Source: JADGGM01 sp025449955
Lineage (GTDB): Bacteria > Gemmatimonadota > Gemmatimonadetes > Gemmatimonadales > Gemmatimonadaceae
Assembly (NCBI GenBank): GCA_036554285.1
Contig: DATBNO010000059.1
Location: 149,940-213,939 of the forward strand
DNA: 64,000 nt
Direction: 5' to 3'
Made by a program: the position numbers and the translations under genes. Numbering within the stretch: position 1 is the first letter of the stretch; each line of letters begins with the position of its first letter. Shown here piece after piece: positions 26,942 to 34,471 of the stretch. The notes under the pieces were generated by a model that was given only the letters and a program-made list of their open reading frames with translations, had not been told where the DNA came from and did not search any database.

Positions 26942-27555
26942 GCGATGGGCGTCTCCACTTGGGTTCCGGTGTGCGCCGGGTTATTTCTACGATGCGAGCC
27001 CGATGTTTCACCCTGCAACGGAGGAGGTGATCCCTTGTCTAGCAGTCATAGTACCACCGTCAGTCCGAGCTGGGCAAACGGTCGCCGTTCGGTGATCGCC
27101 TGAGCTAGTGCCCGGCGTCAGCCGAGCGATCGTCTCGGACTGACCTTGGTCACCGCGCCGCTCTTCGCCGTTAGGCGAGGGGCGGCGCGACCCGTTTGGA
27201 GAGCTCCGCACGCGCCAGCGCTGCCCGACCCCTGGCGCCGCCGCCACCCGCGCCTCGAAATGGGTGATTCCGCCGCCTCCCTTCCGCGGCGCGCCGCAAT
27301 CGGGATCTCACTGACTTGTCCGCCGAAATAACTGTCCGGTAACGGCTGGGATAGCGGTTGGATAACTGGCCCGCGCCAAACTGGGGCTCGACGAGCGAGT
27401 GCAGACCCGTCGGCACGGTATCTCGCCCGTCAGCCCGTCGCCCGAGAGCGGACTCGAGCAGAGTCGACAAACCCAGTATCGCCCGTCCGACCGCCCCGCG
27501 CCACGCACGTGGATGTGGCAAGCGGGTCCGGCGGCGGCAACGAGGATCCACCACC
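26942..27555. other. 614-bp leader/intergenic region
   Basis: The only feature I can support is the small leader-like frame at 27035-27103 and the 11-bp inverted repeat (GTCAGTCCGAG near 27059 / CTCGGACTGAC near 27134) enclosing most of it. The rest is GC-rich and contains one heptamer copy near 27168. It is the upstream region of the membrane-anchored protein at 27556. Confidence 0.45.
27035..27103 (+). CDS. Possible 22-aa leader peptide with a full-length Shine-Dalgarno
   Basis: GGAGGAGGTGATCC (27020-27033) matches the complement of the conserved 16S rRNA 3' end over the whole AGGAGGTGATCC stretch. That is far stronger than any other ribosome site in the window. It is placed 7 bases before a TTG that opens 22 codons, rich in Ser and Thr at the start and ending GRRSVIA, stop TGA. 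An inverted repeat starting within the frame and closing 30 bases after it could form an attenuator-like hairpin. It may be a leader peptide or a translation-dependent regulatory element; no family is recognised. Confidence 0.4.
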   Translation: MSSSHSTTVSPSWANGRRSVIA

Positions 27556-28488
27556 ATGACCGAACGCAATCGCCGCATCCTCTGGATCATCGCCATCATC
27601 GTGGCGTTCATCCTCGGTTTTCTGTTAGGCCTACGGTACTGCCGGATGCGGTCCGGCGGCGAGGGCGGCGGCGTGGTGTTGGGCGGTGGCCAGGGTTCGG
27701 GCTCCGGGGCGCCGGAAAAGCTCGGTCAAGGCTCGGGGAAGGGGACTTCCAGCGGCGGCGGCTACTTGAAAACCCCTGTCGACACAACCGACGCCGGTAA
27801 TGGAAAGGCTGCGAACCCGAACGGCACCGGCGGGAGCGACGTCGGGGGCGGGAACAGCAACGGCAACAGCAACACTCCGTTCGACTCGGGCGAATTCAAG
27901 AAAGCGCCCAAGCCTGTCGACACGCTCAGCGCCGGCTTCGTCGCCAAATTGTCACAGGACCAGCTCGCCGGTCGTGGACCCAAAGGGCCGCCCGCACCGC
28001 CGGGGCCGACGGTGAACACCAAGACGGCCGATGATTTCAGTCTCGACCAGACGGCGTTGCCGCGTTTCCCCATGGATGTGACGACGGCCTTCAGCGCCGT
28101 CTCCACGCAATCCGACATGCCCAAGGACACGGGCACCGCCACTGCGTTCGCTACCAGCGACTCCTACGACTCCGTGACGTCGTGGTACCAGCACCACATG
28201 CCCGCCGGGTCGCACGAGACGAAGCTCGACGTGAACGAGATGAAGGCCATGGCGAAGCAGTTGTCGCCGAAGAACATCATGAAGATGTTCGGAATACAGA
28301 AGGACTCGCCGTCGGTGGCCGACACTGCCGTGTCCGACACGGCCGCGACCGATACGACGGCGGCGGGGGACCGGGTCTCGGGATGGGACTTGCCGGACGA
28401 CGGGGTGCACGGCAAGCGCTCGGTGATGGTGATCTCTACACCGGGGAAGCCGACCACGATCATCATGTCGCGCTCGCGGCGGCCGTGA
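27556..28488 (+). CDS. Membrane-anchored Gly/Ser-rich protein
   Basis: 310 aa from the ATG at 27556. One N-terminal helix (ILWIIAIIVAFILGFLLGL) anchors it. Residues 35-105 are a glycine/serine/asparagine-rich low-complexity linker. The C-terminal half contains PMDVTTAFSAVSTQ, DSYDSVTSWYQHHMPAG and a closing VMVISTPGKPTTIIMSR. The WYQHHM segment resembles WYGSHL in the secreted protein at 29763, so both may carry the same small domain. It is probably periplasmic. Function unknown. Confidence 0.65.
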   Translation: MTERNRRILWIIAIIVAFILGFLLGLRYCRMRSGGEGGGVVLGGGQGSGSGAPEKLGQGSGKGTSSGGGYLKTPVDTTDAGNGKAANPNGTGGSDVGGGNSNGNSNTPFDSGEFKKAPKPVDTLSAGFVAKLSQDQLAGRGPKGPPAPPGPTVNTKTADDFSLDQTALPRFPMDVTTAFSAVSTQSDMPKDTGTATAFATSDSYDSVTSWYQHHMPAGSHETKLDVNEMKAMAKQLSPKNIMKMFGIQKDSPSVADTAVSDTAATDTTAAGDRVSGWDLPDDGVHGKRSVMVISTPGKPTTIIMSRSRRP

Positions 28489-28587
28489 GCGGCGGCGCGC
28501 TGACCCCAATCGTGCAATTTCGCGCGGGGTGCACCACCTTTTCAGGTAGCGTCGGTTTCTCGACCGTTTACCTGGAGGACGTCCGTC

Positions 28588-29667
28588 ATGCACGCACCCC
28601 GCCTCTGGCTCGCCGCTCTCGTCGTCGGTCTGATCGGAACTCAGAGCGAGCCTGTAGTGCACCGAGGCGCGGCGCACCTGACGCCGGCGACAGCCATGCA
28701 CCTGCCCGACGATACGCTGCCTTCGCTCGACGGCGCGACAACTTGGCTCGAGTCGCGACCGCTGTCGGCGTCCAGCTTGCGAGGAAAGGTCGTCGTCGTC
28801 GACTTCTCGACCTACACGTGCATCAACTCGTTGCGCATGCTGCCGTACGTGCGCGCCTGGGCCGAGAAGTACCGTAATCGGGGCGTGGTGGTGATCAACG
28901 TGCAGGCGCCCGAGTTCGAGTTCGAGAAGAACCTCGACAACGTTAGGCAGGCGGTGCGCGAGCAGCGCATCGATTTCCCGACGGCGGTCGACAACGACCA
29001 CGCGATCTGGCGCGCGTTCGACAACGACATCTGGCCGGCGCTGTACATCGCCGACCAACAGGGGCGCATTCGCTATCATCACTTCGGCGAAGGCGCGTAC
29101 GAGGAGTCCGAGCGCGTGATCCAGCAGCTGCTCGCCGAGGCCGGTCACGGCGACCCCGAGGACCAGGTGTCGTTGGTGCACGGTCGCGGCATCGAGGCGC
29201 CCGCCGATTGGAACGACCTGTTGTCGAAGGAGACCTACGTGGGCTACGACCGCGCCGAGAACTTTGCGTCTCCCGGCGGGGCCGCGAAGGATCAGTCGCA
29301 CACGTACGCCGCACCCGATTCGCTGCCGATCAACCAGTGGGCGCTCTCGGGCGATTGGACGGTGGGTCACCAGATCGCGGTGTCGAACGCGCCTAACGGA
29401 AAGCTCGTGTTTCGCTTCCACGCCCGCGACCTGCATCTCGTGCTGGGCCCGGCGGCGAACGGAGCGCCGGTGCGATTCCGCGTGCGCATCAATGGACAGG
29501 CGCCCGGCGACGCGCACGGCGGCGACGTCGACTCGCAGGGCAACGGGAAGATCACCGAACAGCGACTCTATCAGCTGATCCGCCAACAACAGCCGATCGC
29601 CGATCGCACGTTCGAGATCGAGTTTCTCGACGCCGGCGCGCAGGCCGTCGTGTTCACGTTCGGCTAA
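28588..29667 (+). CDS. Secreted thioredoxin-like (DipZ/TlpA-type) protein with a broken CxxC
   Basis: 359 aa with a signal peptide. Residues 55-190 are a thioredoxin-like domain of the DipZ C-terminal type: VVVVDFSTYTCINSLRMLPY, VVVINVQAPEFEFEKN, AIWRAFDNDIWPALYI and YHHFGEGAYEESERVIQQLL. The family normally has C-I-N-C here; this protein reads C-I-N-S, so the resolving Cys is gone and disulfide exchange by the usual mechanism is unlikely. Residues 220-359 form the associated carbohydrate-binding-like beta domain. Its stop lies in GGCTAACG, a variant of the heptamer. Confidence 0.8.
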   Translation: MHAPRLWLAALVVGLIGTQSEPVVHRGAAHLTPATAMHLPDDTLPSLDGATTWLESRPLSASSLRGKVVVVDFSTYTCINSLRMLPYVRAWAEKYRNRGVVVINVQAPEFEFEKNLDNVRQAVREQRIDFPTAVDNDHAIWRAFDNDIWPALYIADQQGRIRYHHFGEGAYEESERVIQQLLAEAGHGDPEDQVSLVHGRGIEAPADWNDLLSKETYVGYDRAENFASPGGAAKDQSHTYAAPDSLPINQWALSGDWTVGHQIAVSNAPNGKLVFRFHARDLHLVLGPAANGAPVRFRVRINGQAPGDAHGGDVDSQGNGKITEQRLYQLIRQQQPIADRTFEIEFLDAGAQAVVFTFG

Positions 29668-29762
29668 CGCGCGCATAACGCTCCGATAACGGCAGCGGAA
29701 GATCCTGTGGCACTGGCCGCCGATGACACGGCGTCCCGCATCAACAGCCCAGGAGATCTCAC

Positions 29763-30305
29763 ATGCAGTTCACGTCGACGATCGCCGTCCTTGCCGTCAT
29801 GAGCCTCGCGTCGACGGCCAGCGGTGTATCACGAGCGCTTCCCCAGCGGACCGCAACTGCGTTTCCTTCTGCGCGCGACTCGACGCCGGCCGCCGACCCG
29901 TTGACAGGTCTTCCGTTGGATCCGGAAACTGCCTGCCAGACTCCGGTCTGCATTCAATACCATACCAGAAACGATCCCGTGAAGATGCCGGACGCTGTCT
30001 GGTGCGAGAGCAAGATGGAGGGCGATTTCTATTCTGCTATGGGATCCACTGCCAAGGTGAGCTCCGTCGTTGCGTGGTACGGCTCTCATCTACGCGGCTT
30101 CAAGAGAACACACGCATACGCCTCCGGCCGATCCGATGACACGTTCTACAACTCGGCCGGCACGCTGTTCGTGCTCGTGATGGGGAATCCAGCACAGGAC
30201 GGAGTCGACCCGGGCACGTACTCCGTGACGTACTATCGCGTGCAGCCGGGTCTCAGCGAGAAGAGCATCATCGGCCTCAACCGCCAGCAGCGCGTGTGTC
30301 CGTGA
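29763..30305 (+). CDS. Small secreted protein of unknown function
   Basis: 180 aa with a signal peptide (STIAVLAVMSLASTASG). The mature protein has four Cys (CQTPVC, WCESK, RVCP) that could form disulfides. A central segment VSSVVAWYGSHLRGF followed by TFYNSAGTLFVLVMG resembles part of the protein at 27556. The start lies 95 bases after the thioredoxin-like gene. It converges with the ADOP permease gene with 13 bases between stops. Confidence 0.6.
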   Translation: MQFTSTIAVLAVMSLASTASGVSRALPQRTATAFPSARDSTPAADPLTGLPLDPETACQTPVCIQYHTRNDPVKMPDAVWCESKMEGDFYSAMGSTAKVSSVVAWYGSHLRGFKRTHAYASGRSDDTFYNSAGTLFVLVMGNPAQDGVDPGTYSVTYYRVQPGLSEKSIIGLNRQQRVCP

Positions 30306-30318
30306 GCGGCAACCCTGC

Positions 30319-32982
30319 TCAGTCCGCGCGCAGGGCCTCCGTTGGATCGACTCGCAGTGCACGCCGCGCCGGCACGTAGGACGCGAGTACGGCGATCGCA
30401 CCAACGAGCAGCGCGACGCACGCGACTGTCGTCGGATCCGCCGGGCTCACCCCGTACAGCAGGCTCGCGAGCGAGCGCGCGGCCGGGATGGCGGCCACGA
30501 CGCCGAGCAGCACACCGGCCAGGGTCAGCCGCAGGCCGCCGCCGATCACCAGGCCGGCGACGCATCGCGCCTCCGCGCCTAACGCGACGCGGATGCCGAT
30601 CTCGCGCGTCCGCTGGCTCACGGAATACGAGATGACCCCGTACAACCCGATGCCGGAGAGCACGAGCGCGACGATGGAGAACGCCGTGAGCAGTGCCATC
30701 GCAAACCGAGCCGGCGCGAGACTGTCGCGGACATTGTCATCGCCGATCGTGACCCCCCGAAAGAGCACCCGCGGATCGGCGCTCGACACCGCTCTCCGTA
30801 GCAACGGCGTCATGATGGCGGCAGGCTCGGCGACACGGACCAGCATCGTCATGATCCCGATGCGCGGAATCGGCAACTGATAGACTCGCGCGTCCTTTAC
30901 TGGATCGTGCGCGCCCGGCATCCGAATGTCATCGACGACGCCGACAACGATGTACGAATTCGACTTTGGAGTACTGCCCGTCGACACGCGGGCGCCTAAC
31001 GCGTGGCCGTCGGGCCACAGGCGATGTGCCAGCGAACGGTTGATCACGATTTCGGCGGGCATCCCGCTCTGGCCCGCGCCGGCCGCGGTTTGCCAACCCG
31101 TCGAGTCGGGAAGCCGGCCTTGTTGGAGCGACATGCGCGCGACGCGAAAATAGTTTGGACTCACGAGCGTCGGAGAGAAACCCGATACGCGATACGTGCG
31201 ACCGCTCGCGTCCGGGTCGGTCTCGAGCGGCTCCGGATCTGCGTAGGGTTCGTCGGGCAGCGTGCCGACTGCCGCATCGGTGACGCCCGGCACGGCTCGG
31301 ACGCTCTCGAGCAACTGGCGTCCGATCGCGACCTTGGCGTCGACCGGCATCCTCGGAACCACGATTACTTCGACCGACAGCAAGCCGTGCGGATCGAAGC
31401 CGAGCGGGATTTGTTCGAGCGCGGCGAAGGAGCGGACAAGCAGGCCGGCGCCGACGAGCAGCACGAGCGACATCGCGATCTCGAACACGATGAGGCCCGA
31501 GCGGATGCGGCGCGACGCGACGTTTCCGGCGCCGGTGCGCGCCTCGCCGCGCAGCACATCGGCAGCCGATCGCGCGCCGGCGAACAGCGCCGGTGCGCAG
31601 CCGAAGAGCAGCCCCGTGAGGACGGCGATCGCGCCGCTCCACCACAACACCGTCGATGCGATGTGGATGCCGGCGAGATTCTGCAGCTCGGGCGGCCTGA
31701 GCGCGACGATGATGCGCAACGCGAGCCATGCGACGCCTAACCCAAGAATGCCGCCGGCGAGCGCCAGGATCATGCTTTCGGTGAGCACCTGGCGCGCCAG
31801 GCGTGCGCGCCCTGCGCCTAACGCGACGCGCACGGCGAGCTCGCGCCGCCTGGTCCAGGCCCGGGACATGAGCAGATTGGCGACGTTGGCGCAGGCGATG
31901 GCCAGGAGCACGCCGACGGCGGCGAACAACATCGTGACGGCGCGCACCTCGCGTGGATCGAGGAAGTCCTGCGCGCGCATGGCGCGCACCGTGGCGTGCT
32001 TGCCCTGGACCAACGGCCCCTCGTTTACGATGGCCTGCAATTCGGCCGTTGCTTGTTGGGCCGTGACGCCCGGTCCGAGCTGCGCGTACAGGTTGGCGCC
32101 GCGCAGGGAATCCAAGCGTGCCGGCAGCCAGATGCCGGCGGCGGCCTCATGCCAATGCCGGATGAACCTTGGCTGCATCGGAAGACCCATGTCGGGTGGC
32201 GCGACGGCGACGATCGTGTATTGCCGATCATCGACGCGCACCGTTTGCCCGATCACATCGGCGCGCCCGCCGTATGCGCGGTTCCACAACCCATAGCCGA
32301 TCATCGCCACGGCGGCGTGCGATCGAACGTCTGCCGGCGTGAAGGCACGCCCGAGCGCCGGATGGAGTCCAAGCAGCTCGAGATAGTTGGGTGTGATGAA
32401 TGCGTGGACCGTGTCCTCTCCTTCATCGTTCATCACCGCCATGGCGTCGACTTCGACGGCGGCCAGCGTGGCGATCGATCGCGCGCGTGCCTGCCACGCC
32501 TCGACGGTTGCGTTGGGCGGCCAGCCCCGGTCCATCTGCAGCATCGCGATGCGGTTCCCGCTTGGATACGGCAGCGGCGCCAGGAGCACGCGGTGCACGA
32601 CGGTGAAGATCGCCGTGTTCGCCCCCATGCCTAACGCAAGCGTCATCACGGCCGCCGCCGTGAAGCCGGCGCTCTTCCGGAACTGTCGAGCCGCGTATCG
32701 GATGTCCTGCGTCCAGTCCTCGAGCCATTCGAGTACGAGGGAGCGGCGCGCCTGGCGAACGGCGCGCCCTTCCGAATACGCCCGAAACTCCGCCGCGTCG
32801 CCGAACCGCCGCATGGCTTCGAGCTCGGCGTCCCGTTCGCTGAGCCCATCGGCCACGAGCTCGGCCACGCGCATGTCGAAGTGGAAACGGATCTCGTCGT
32901 CCATCTCGCGCACCAGCCGCTCGCGGTTGCGGGGCAAGCGGAAGAGGCGCCGAACGCCGTGCGGCAGCTTCGGAGTGTGCAT
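30319..32982 (-). CDS. ADOP-family ABC transporter permease
   Basis: 887 aa from the ATG at 32982 (GGGGACGACA upstream). It has the N-terminal ADOP extension (LVREMDDEIRFHFDMRVAEL...AMRRFGD), a first helix (FRKSAGFTAAAVMTLALGMG), a large periplasmic MacB-like domain, a middle FtsX-type helix block (ANVANLLMSRAWTRRRELAV), a second periplasmic domain, and the final FtsX block ending YVPARRALRVDPTEALRAD. ADOP permeases export or extract envelope substrates and usually partner a separate ATPase, which is not in this window. The PadR gene 11 bases upstream is the standard neighbour and likely regulator. Confidence 0.9.
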   Translation of the reverse strand: MHTPKLPHGVRRLFRLPRNRERLVREMDDEIRFHFDMRVAELVADGLSERDAELEAMRRFGDAAEFRAYSEGRAVRQARRSLVLEWLEDWTQDIRYAARQFRKSAGFTAAAVMTLALGMGANTAIFTVVHRVLLAPLPYPSGNRIAMLQMDRGWPPNATVEAWQARARSIATLAAVEVDAMAVMNDEGEDTVHAFITPNYLELLGLHPALGRAFTPADVRSHAAVAMIGYGLWNRAYGGRADVIGQTVRVDDRQYTIVAVAPPDMGLPMQPRFIRHWHEAAAGIWLPARLDSLRGANLYAQLGPGVTAQQATAELQAIVNEGPLVQGKHATVRAMRAQDFLDPREVRAVTMLFAAVGVLLAIACANVANLLMSRAWTRRRELAVRVALGAGRARLARQVLTESMILALAGGILGLGVAWLALRIIVALRPPELQNLAGIHIASTVLWWSGAIAVLTGLLFGCAPALFAGARSAADVLRGEARTGAGNVASRRIRSGLIVFEIAMSLVLLVGAGLLVRSFAALEQIPLGFDPHGLLSVEVIVVPRMPVDAKVAIGRQLLESVRAVPGVTDAAVGTLPDEPYADPEPLETDPDASGRTYRVSGFSPTLVSPNYFRVARMSLQQGRLPDSTGWQTAAGAGQSGMPAEIVINRSLAHRLWPDGHALGARVSTGSTPKSNSYIVVGVVDDIRMPGAHDPVKDARVYQLPIPRIGIMTMLVRVAEPAAIMTPLLRRAVSSADPRVLFRGVTIGDDNVRDSLAPARFAMALLTAFSIVALVLSGIGLYGVISYSVSQRTREIGIRVALGAEARCVAGLVIGGGLRLTLAGVLLGVVAAIPAARSLASLLYGVSPADPTTVACVALLVGAIAVLASYVPARRALRVDPTEALRAD

Positions 32983-32993
32983 TGTCGTCCCCG

Positions 32994-33326
32994 TTAGGCT
33001 GTCTCGAGAACGTGGGACACCGCGGCCACGTACCGCTTCCAGGTCGCGGTCTCGGCGCGCAGCAGGTGTCGCCCGCGCGCGGTGATCGAGTAGTACTTCG
33101 CGCGGCGGTTGTTGTCGGACACGCCCCACTCCGCGCCGATGGCCTTGCCGTCCTCGAGACGGTGCAGCGCCTTGTACAGCGCGGAGTCCACGATCTCGAG
33201 CTCGTTGCGCGTGCGCTGCTCGATCCACTTGCTCAGGCCATAGCCGTGCATCGGCTCCCAAGCGAGCGCCTTGAGGATGAGCAGGTCGAGGGTGCCGTGC
33301 AGCAGGTCGCTGGTATCGCGGGCCAT
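32994..33326 (-). CDS. PadR-family transcriptional regulator
   Basis: 110 aa: LLHGTLDLLILKALAWEPMH, GYGLSKWI, then VDSALYKALHRLEDGKAIGAEW and the wing NNRRAKYYSITARGRHLL, which together are the PadR winged helix. A C-terminal helix for dimerisation follows. It heads an operon with the ADOP permease; this pair recurs widely in Acidobacteriota and Gemmatimonadota. Its stop codon TAA is inside GCCTAAC on the minus strand. Confidence 0.92.
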   Translation of the reverse strand: MARDTSDLLHGTLDLLILKALAWEPMHGYGLSKWIEQRTRNELEIVDSALYKALHRLEDGKAIGAEWGVSDNNRRAKYYSITARGRHLLRAETATWKRYVAAVSHVLETA

Positions 33327-33427
33327 GTGTCTCTATCCACCAGGTTAGGGGAGAAGGTGGCAAGAGGCCGCGAGCCCGTCAAGAGCTTGCAACGGCTGGG
33401 TGGTGAGTCCGCTTGAATGATCTGGAG

Positions 33428-33593
33428 GCAGTAGCCTCGTGGTGAGCTTCTCCGAGCGGACGCGGATTCGACGGATAACTGCACGGAGCAAACGGATCGC
33501 TCGGCCACTCGGCGCCGAGCGTATCTACTGTCGGATCAGATTTGATCCGTGCAGTTATCCGTCAAATCCGCGTCCACACGACGAGGCTATTGC
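33428..33593. repeat. 166-bp compound inverted repeat
   Basis: Two 35-bp arms (33458-33492 and 33541-33575) are complementary at about 33 positions; both carry GACGGATAACTGCACGGA on the same-sense reading. Outside them a second pair (33428-33440 and 33581-33593, based on TAGCCTCGT) also matches, separated by unequal spacers. The 48-base loop includes the palindrome CTCGGCGCCGAG. The right outer arm overlaps the stop codon of the lipoprotein gene. It could be a bidirectional terminator, a MITE/REP-like element or an inverted duplication of the gene's end. Confidence 0.65.
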
Positions 33594-34108
33594 TTGCCGG
33601 CCGTTACCTGGACCGTGACTCCGGGATCGCTCGACCGGACGTCGACCACGTTGGCCTGGGCGGTGCGATGGACCGTTAGGCCGACGGTGATCGTATTCGG
33701 GCCGTCGATGCCGGCGACCTTGGTGAGGGTCACGTTCGCCGTCTCCGGCGTCAGTTTGGACCAGCCTCCGGTCGCCGCGTCCACCACGACTCCGATGAGG
33801 CCGGTCAACAACACGTCGGCGATCACGTACCCGGTCCGCACGTGACTCTCGATCTGCATGCTCGCCGGCGTGTAGCCCTCTTTCACGAAGTTGATCGAAT
33901 AGTTGGTCTTCCGTTCCAGGTTGAGCGTCGTCGGCGCCGTGTAGTCGCCGGTCGCGGGGCTGGTCGTGACCTTGGCATCCGTCGGACTCGCCTGTACTTG
34001 GATGGTTTCGCGGCTGCCGCCGCCCAGGATCAGGCCGCAAGTGGAGAGACACGGCACAAGGAACGCGAGAGCGGCGAGCGCGGCGATCTTCGACGTGGGG
34101 TGCGTCAT
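33587..34108 (-). CDS. Lipoprotein with a PEGA-like domain
   Basis: 173 aa from the ATG at 34108. Lipobox in FLVPCLSTCG. The mature part begins with a PEGA-like strand set, IQVQASPTDAKVTTSPATG then YTAPTTLNLERKTNYSINFV and KEGYTPASM, followed by a hydrophobic glycine-rich hairpin (YVIADVLLTGLIGVVVDAATG). PEGA domains are surface or periplasmic beta modules. The stop codon lies within the outer arm of the inverted repeat above. Confidence 0.75.
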   Translation of the reverse strand: MTHPTSKIAALAALAFLVPCLSTCGLILGGGSRETIQVQASPTDAKVTTSPATGDYTAPTTLNLERKTNYSINFVKEGYTPASMQIESHVRTGYVIADVLLTGLIGVVVDAATGGWSKLTPETANVTLTKVAGIDGPNTITVGLTVHRTAQANVVDVRSSDPGVTVQVTAGKQ

Positions 34109-34471
34109 GGTGTGCTCCGTGTGGGGATTGGGGGGGGCTGCCTGACGAACGACCGGCGGGCGACCATCTCCGCCTAACGTAGCGACGGGACGCGCCCGGA
34201 GCAACGACGCGCGTCGGGCGCGGGGCGGTGAGCGGCGAGGGCCTAACTCTGTTAGGAAACTGTCGACGGCGCGACGACGGTGGTTCGCCACGCGAGCGTG
34301 GCGGCTCACCGCGGGGGGCGAGGCCTTCATCACAGCTGGTGTGCCTGGCCGAACACCGAACAGCTCAATCGCTCGTGCCCGCATTGACTCCCAGGCATGA
34401 GCTCGCCACTATGGAACGCTGCGCGGCCTTCTGCCCTCTAGAAATACTCTCAGCGATTCTAACGCGGTCCA
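34109..34471. other. Intergenic gap with paired heptamer
   Basis: No gene is evident. Bases 34242-34256 read CCTAACTCTGTTAGG, a perfect 6-bp inverted pair of the window's repeated motif with a 3-base spacer, the tightest such pairing I found. The region carries the promoter of the lipoprotein gene (minus) and the downstream end of the DUF5916 gene. Confidence 0.4.

Noticed and set aside
27171..27611. 146-codon minus-strand frame in the 26.9-27.6 kb gap
   Set aside because: Basic low-complexity translation, overlaps the start of the gene at 27556, no ribosome site; the small + strand frame with the strong site is better supported.
27952..29676. 574-codon minus-strand frame across the thioredoxin-like gene
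   Set aside because: Covers two well-supported + strand genes and has no recognisable motif.
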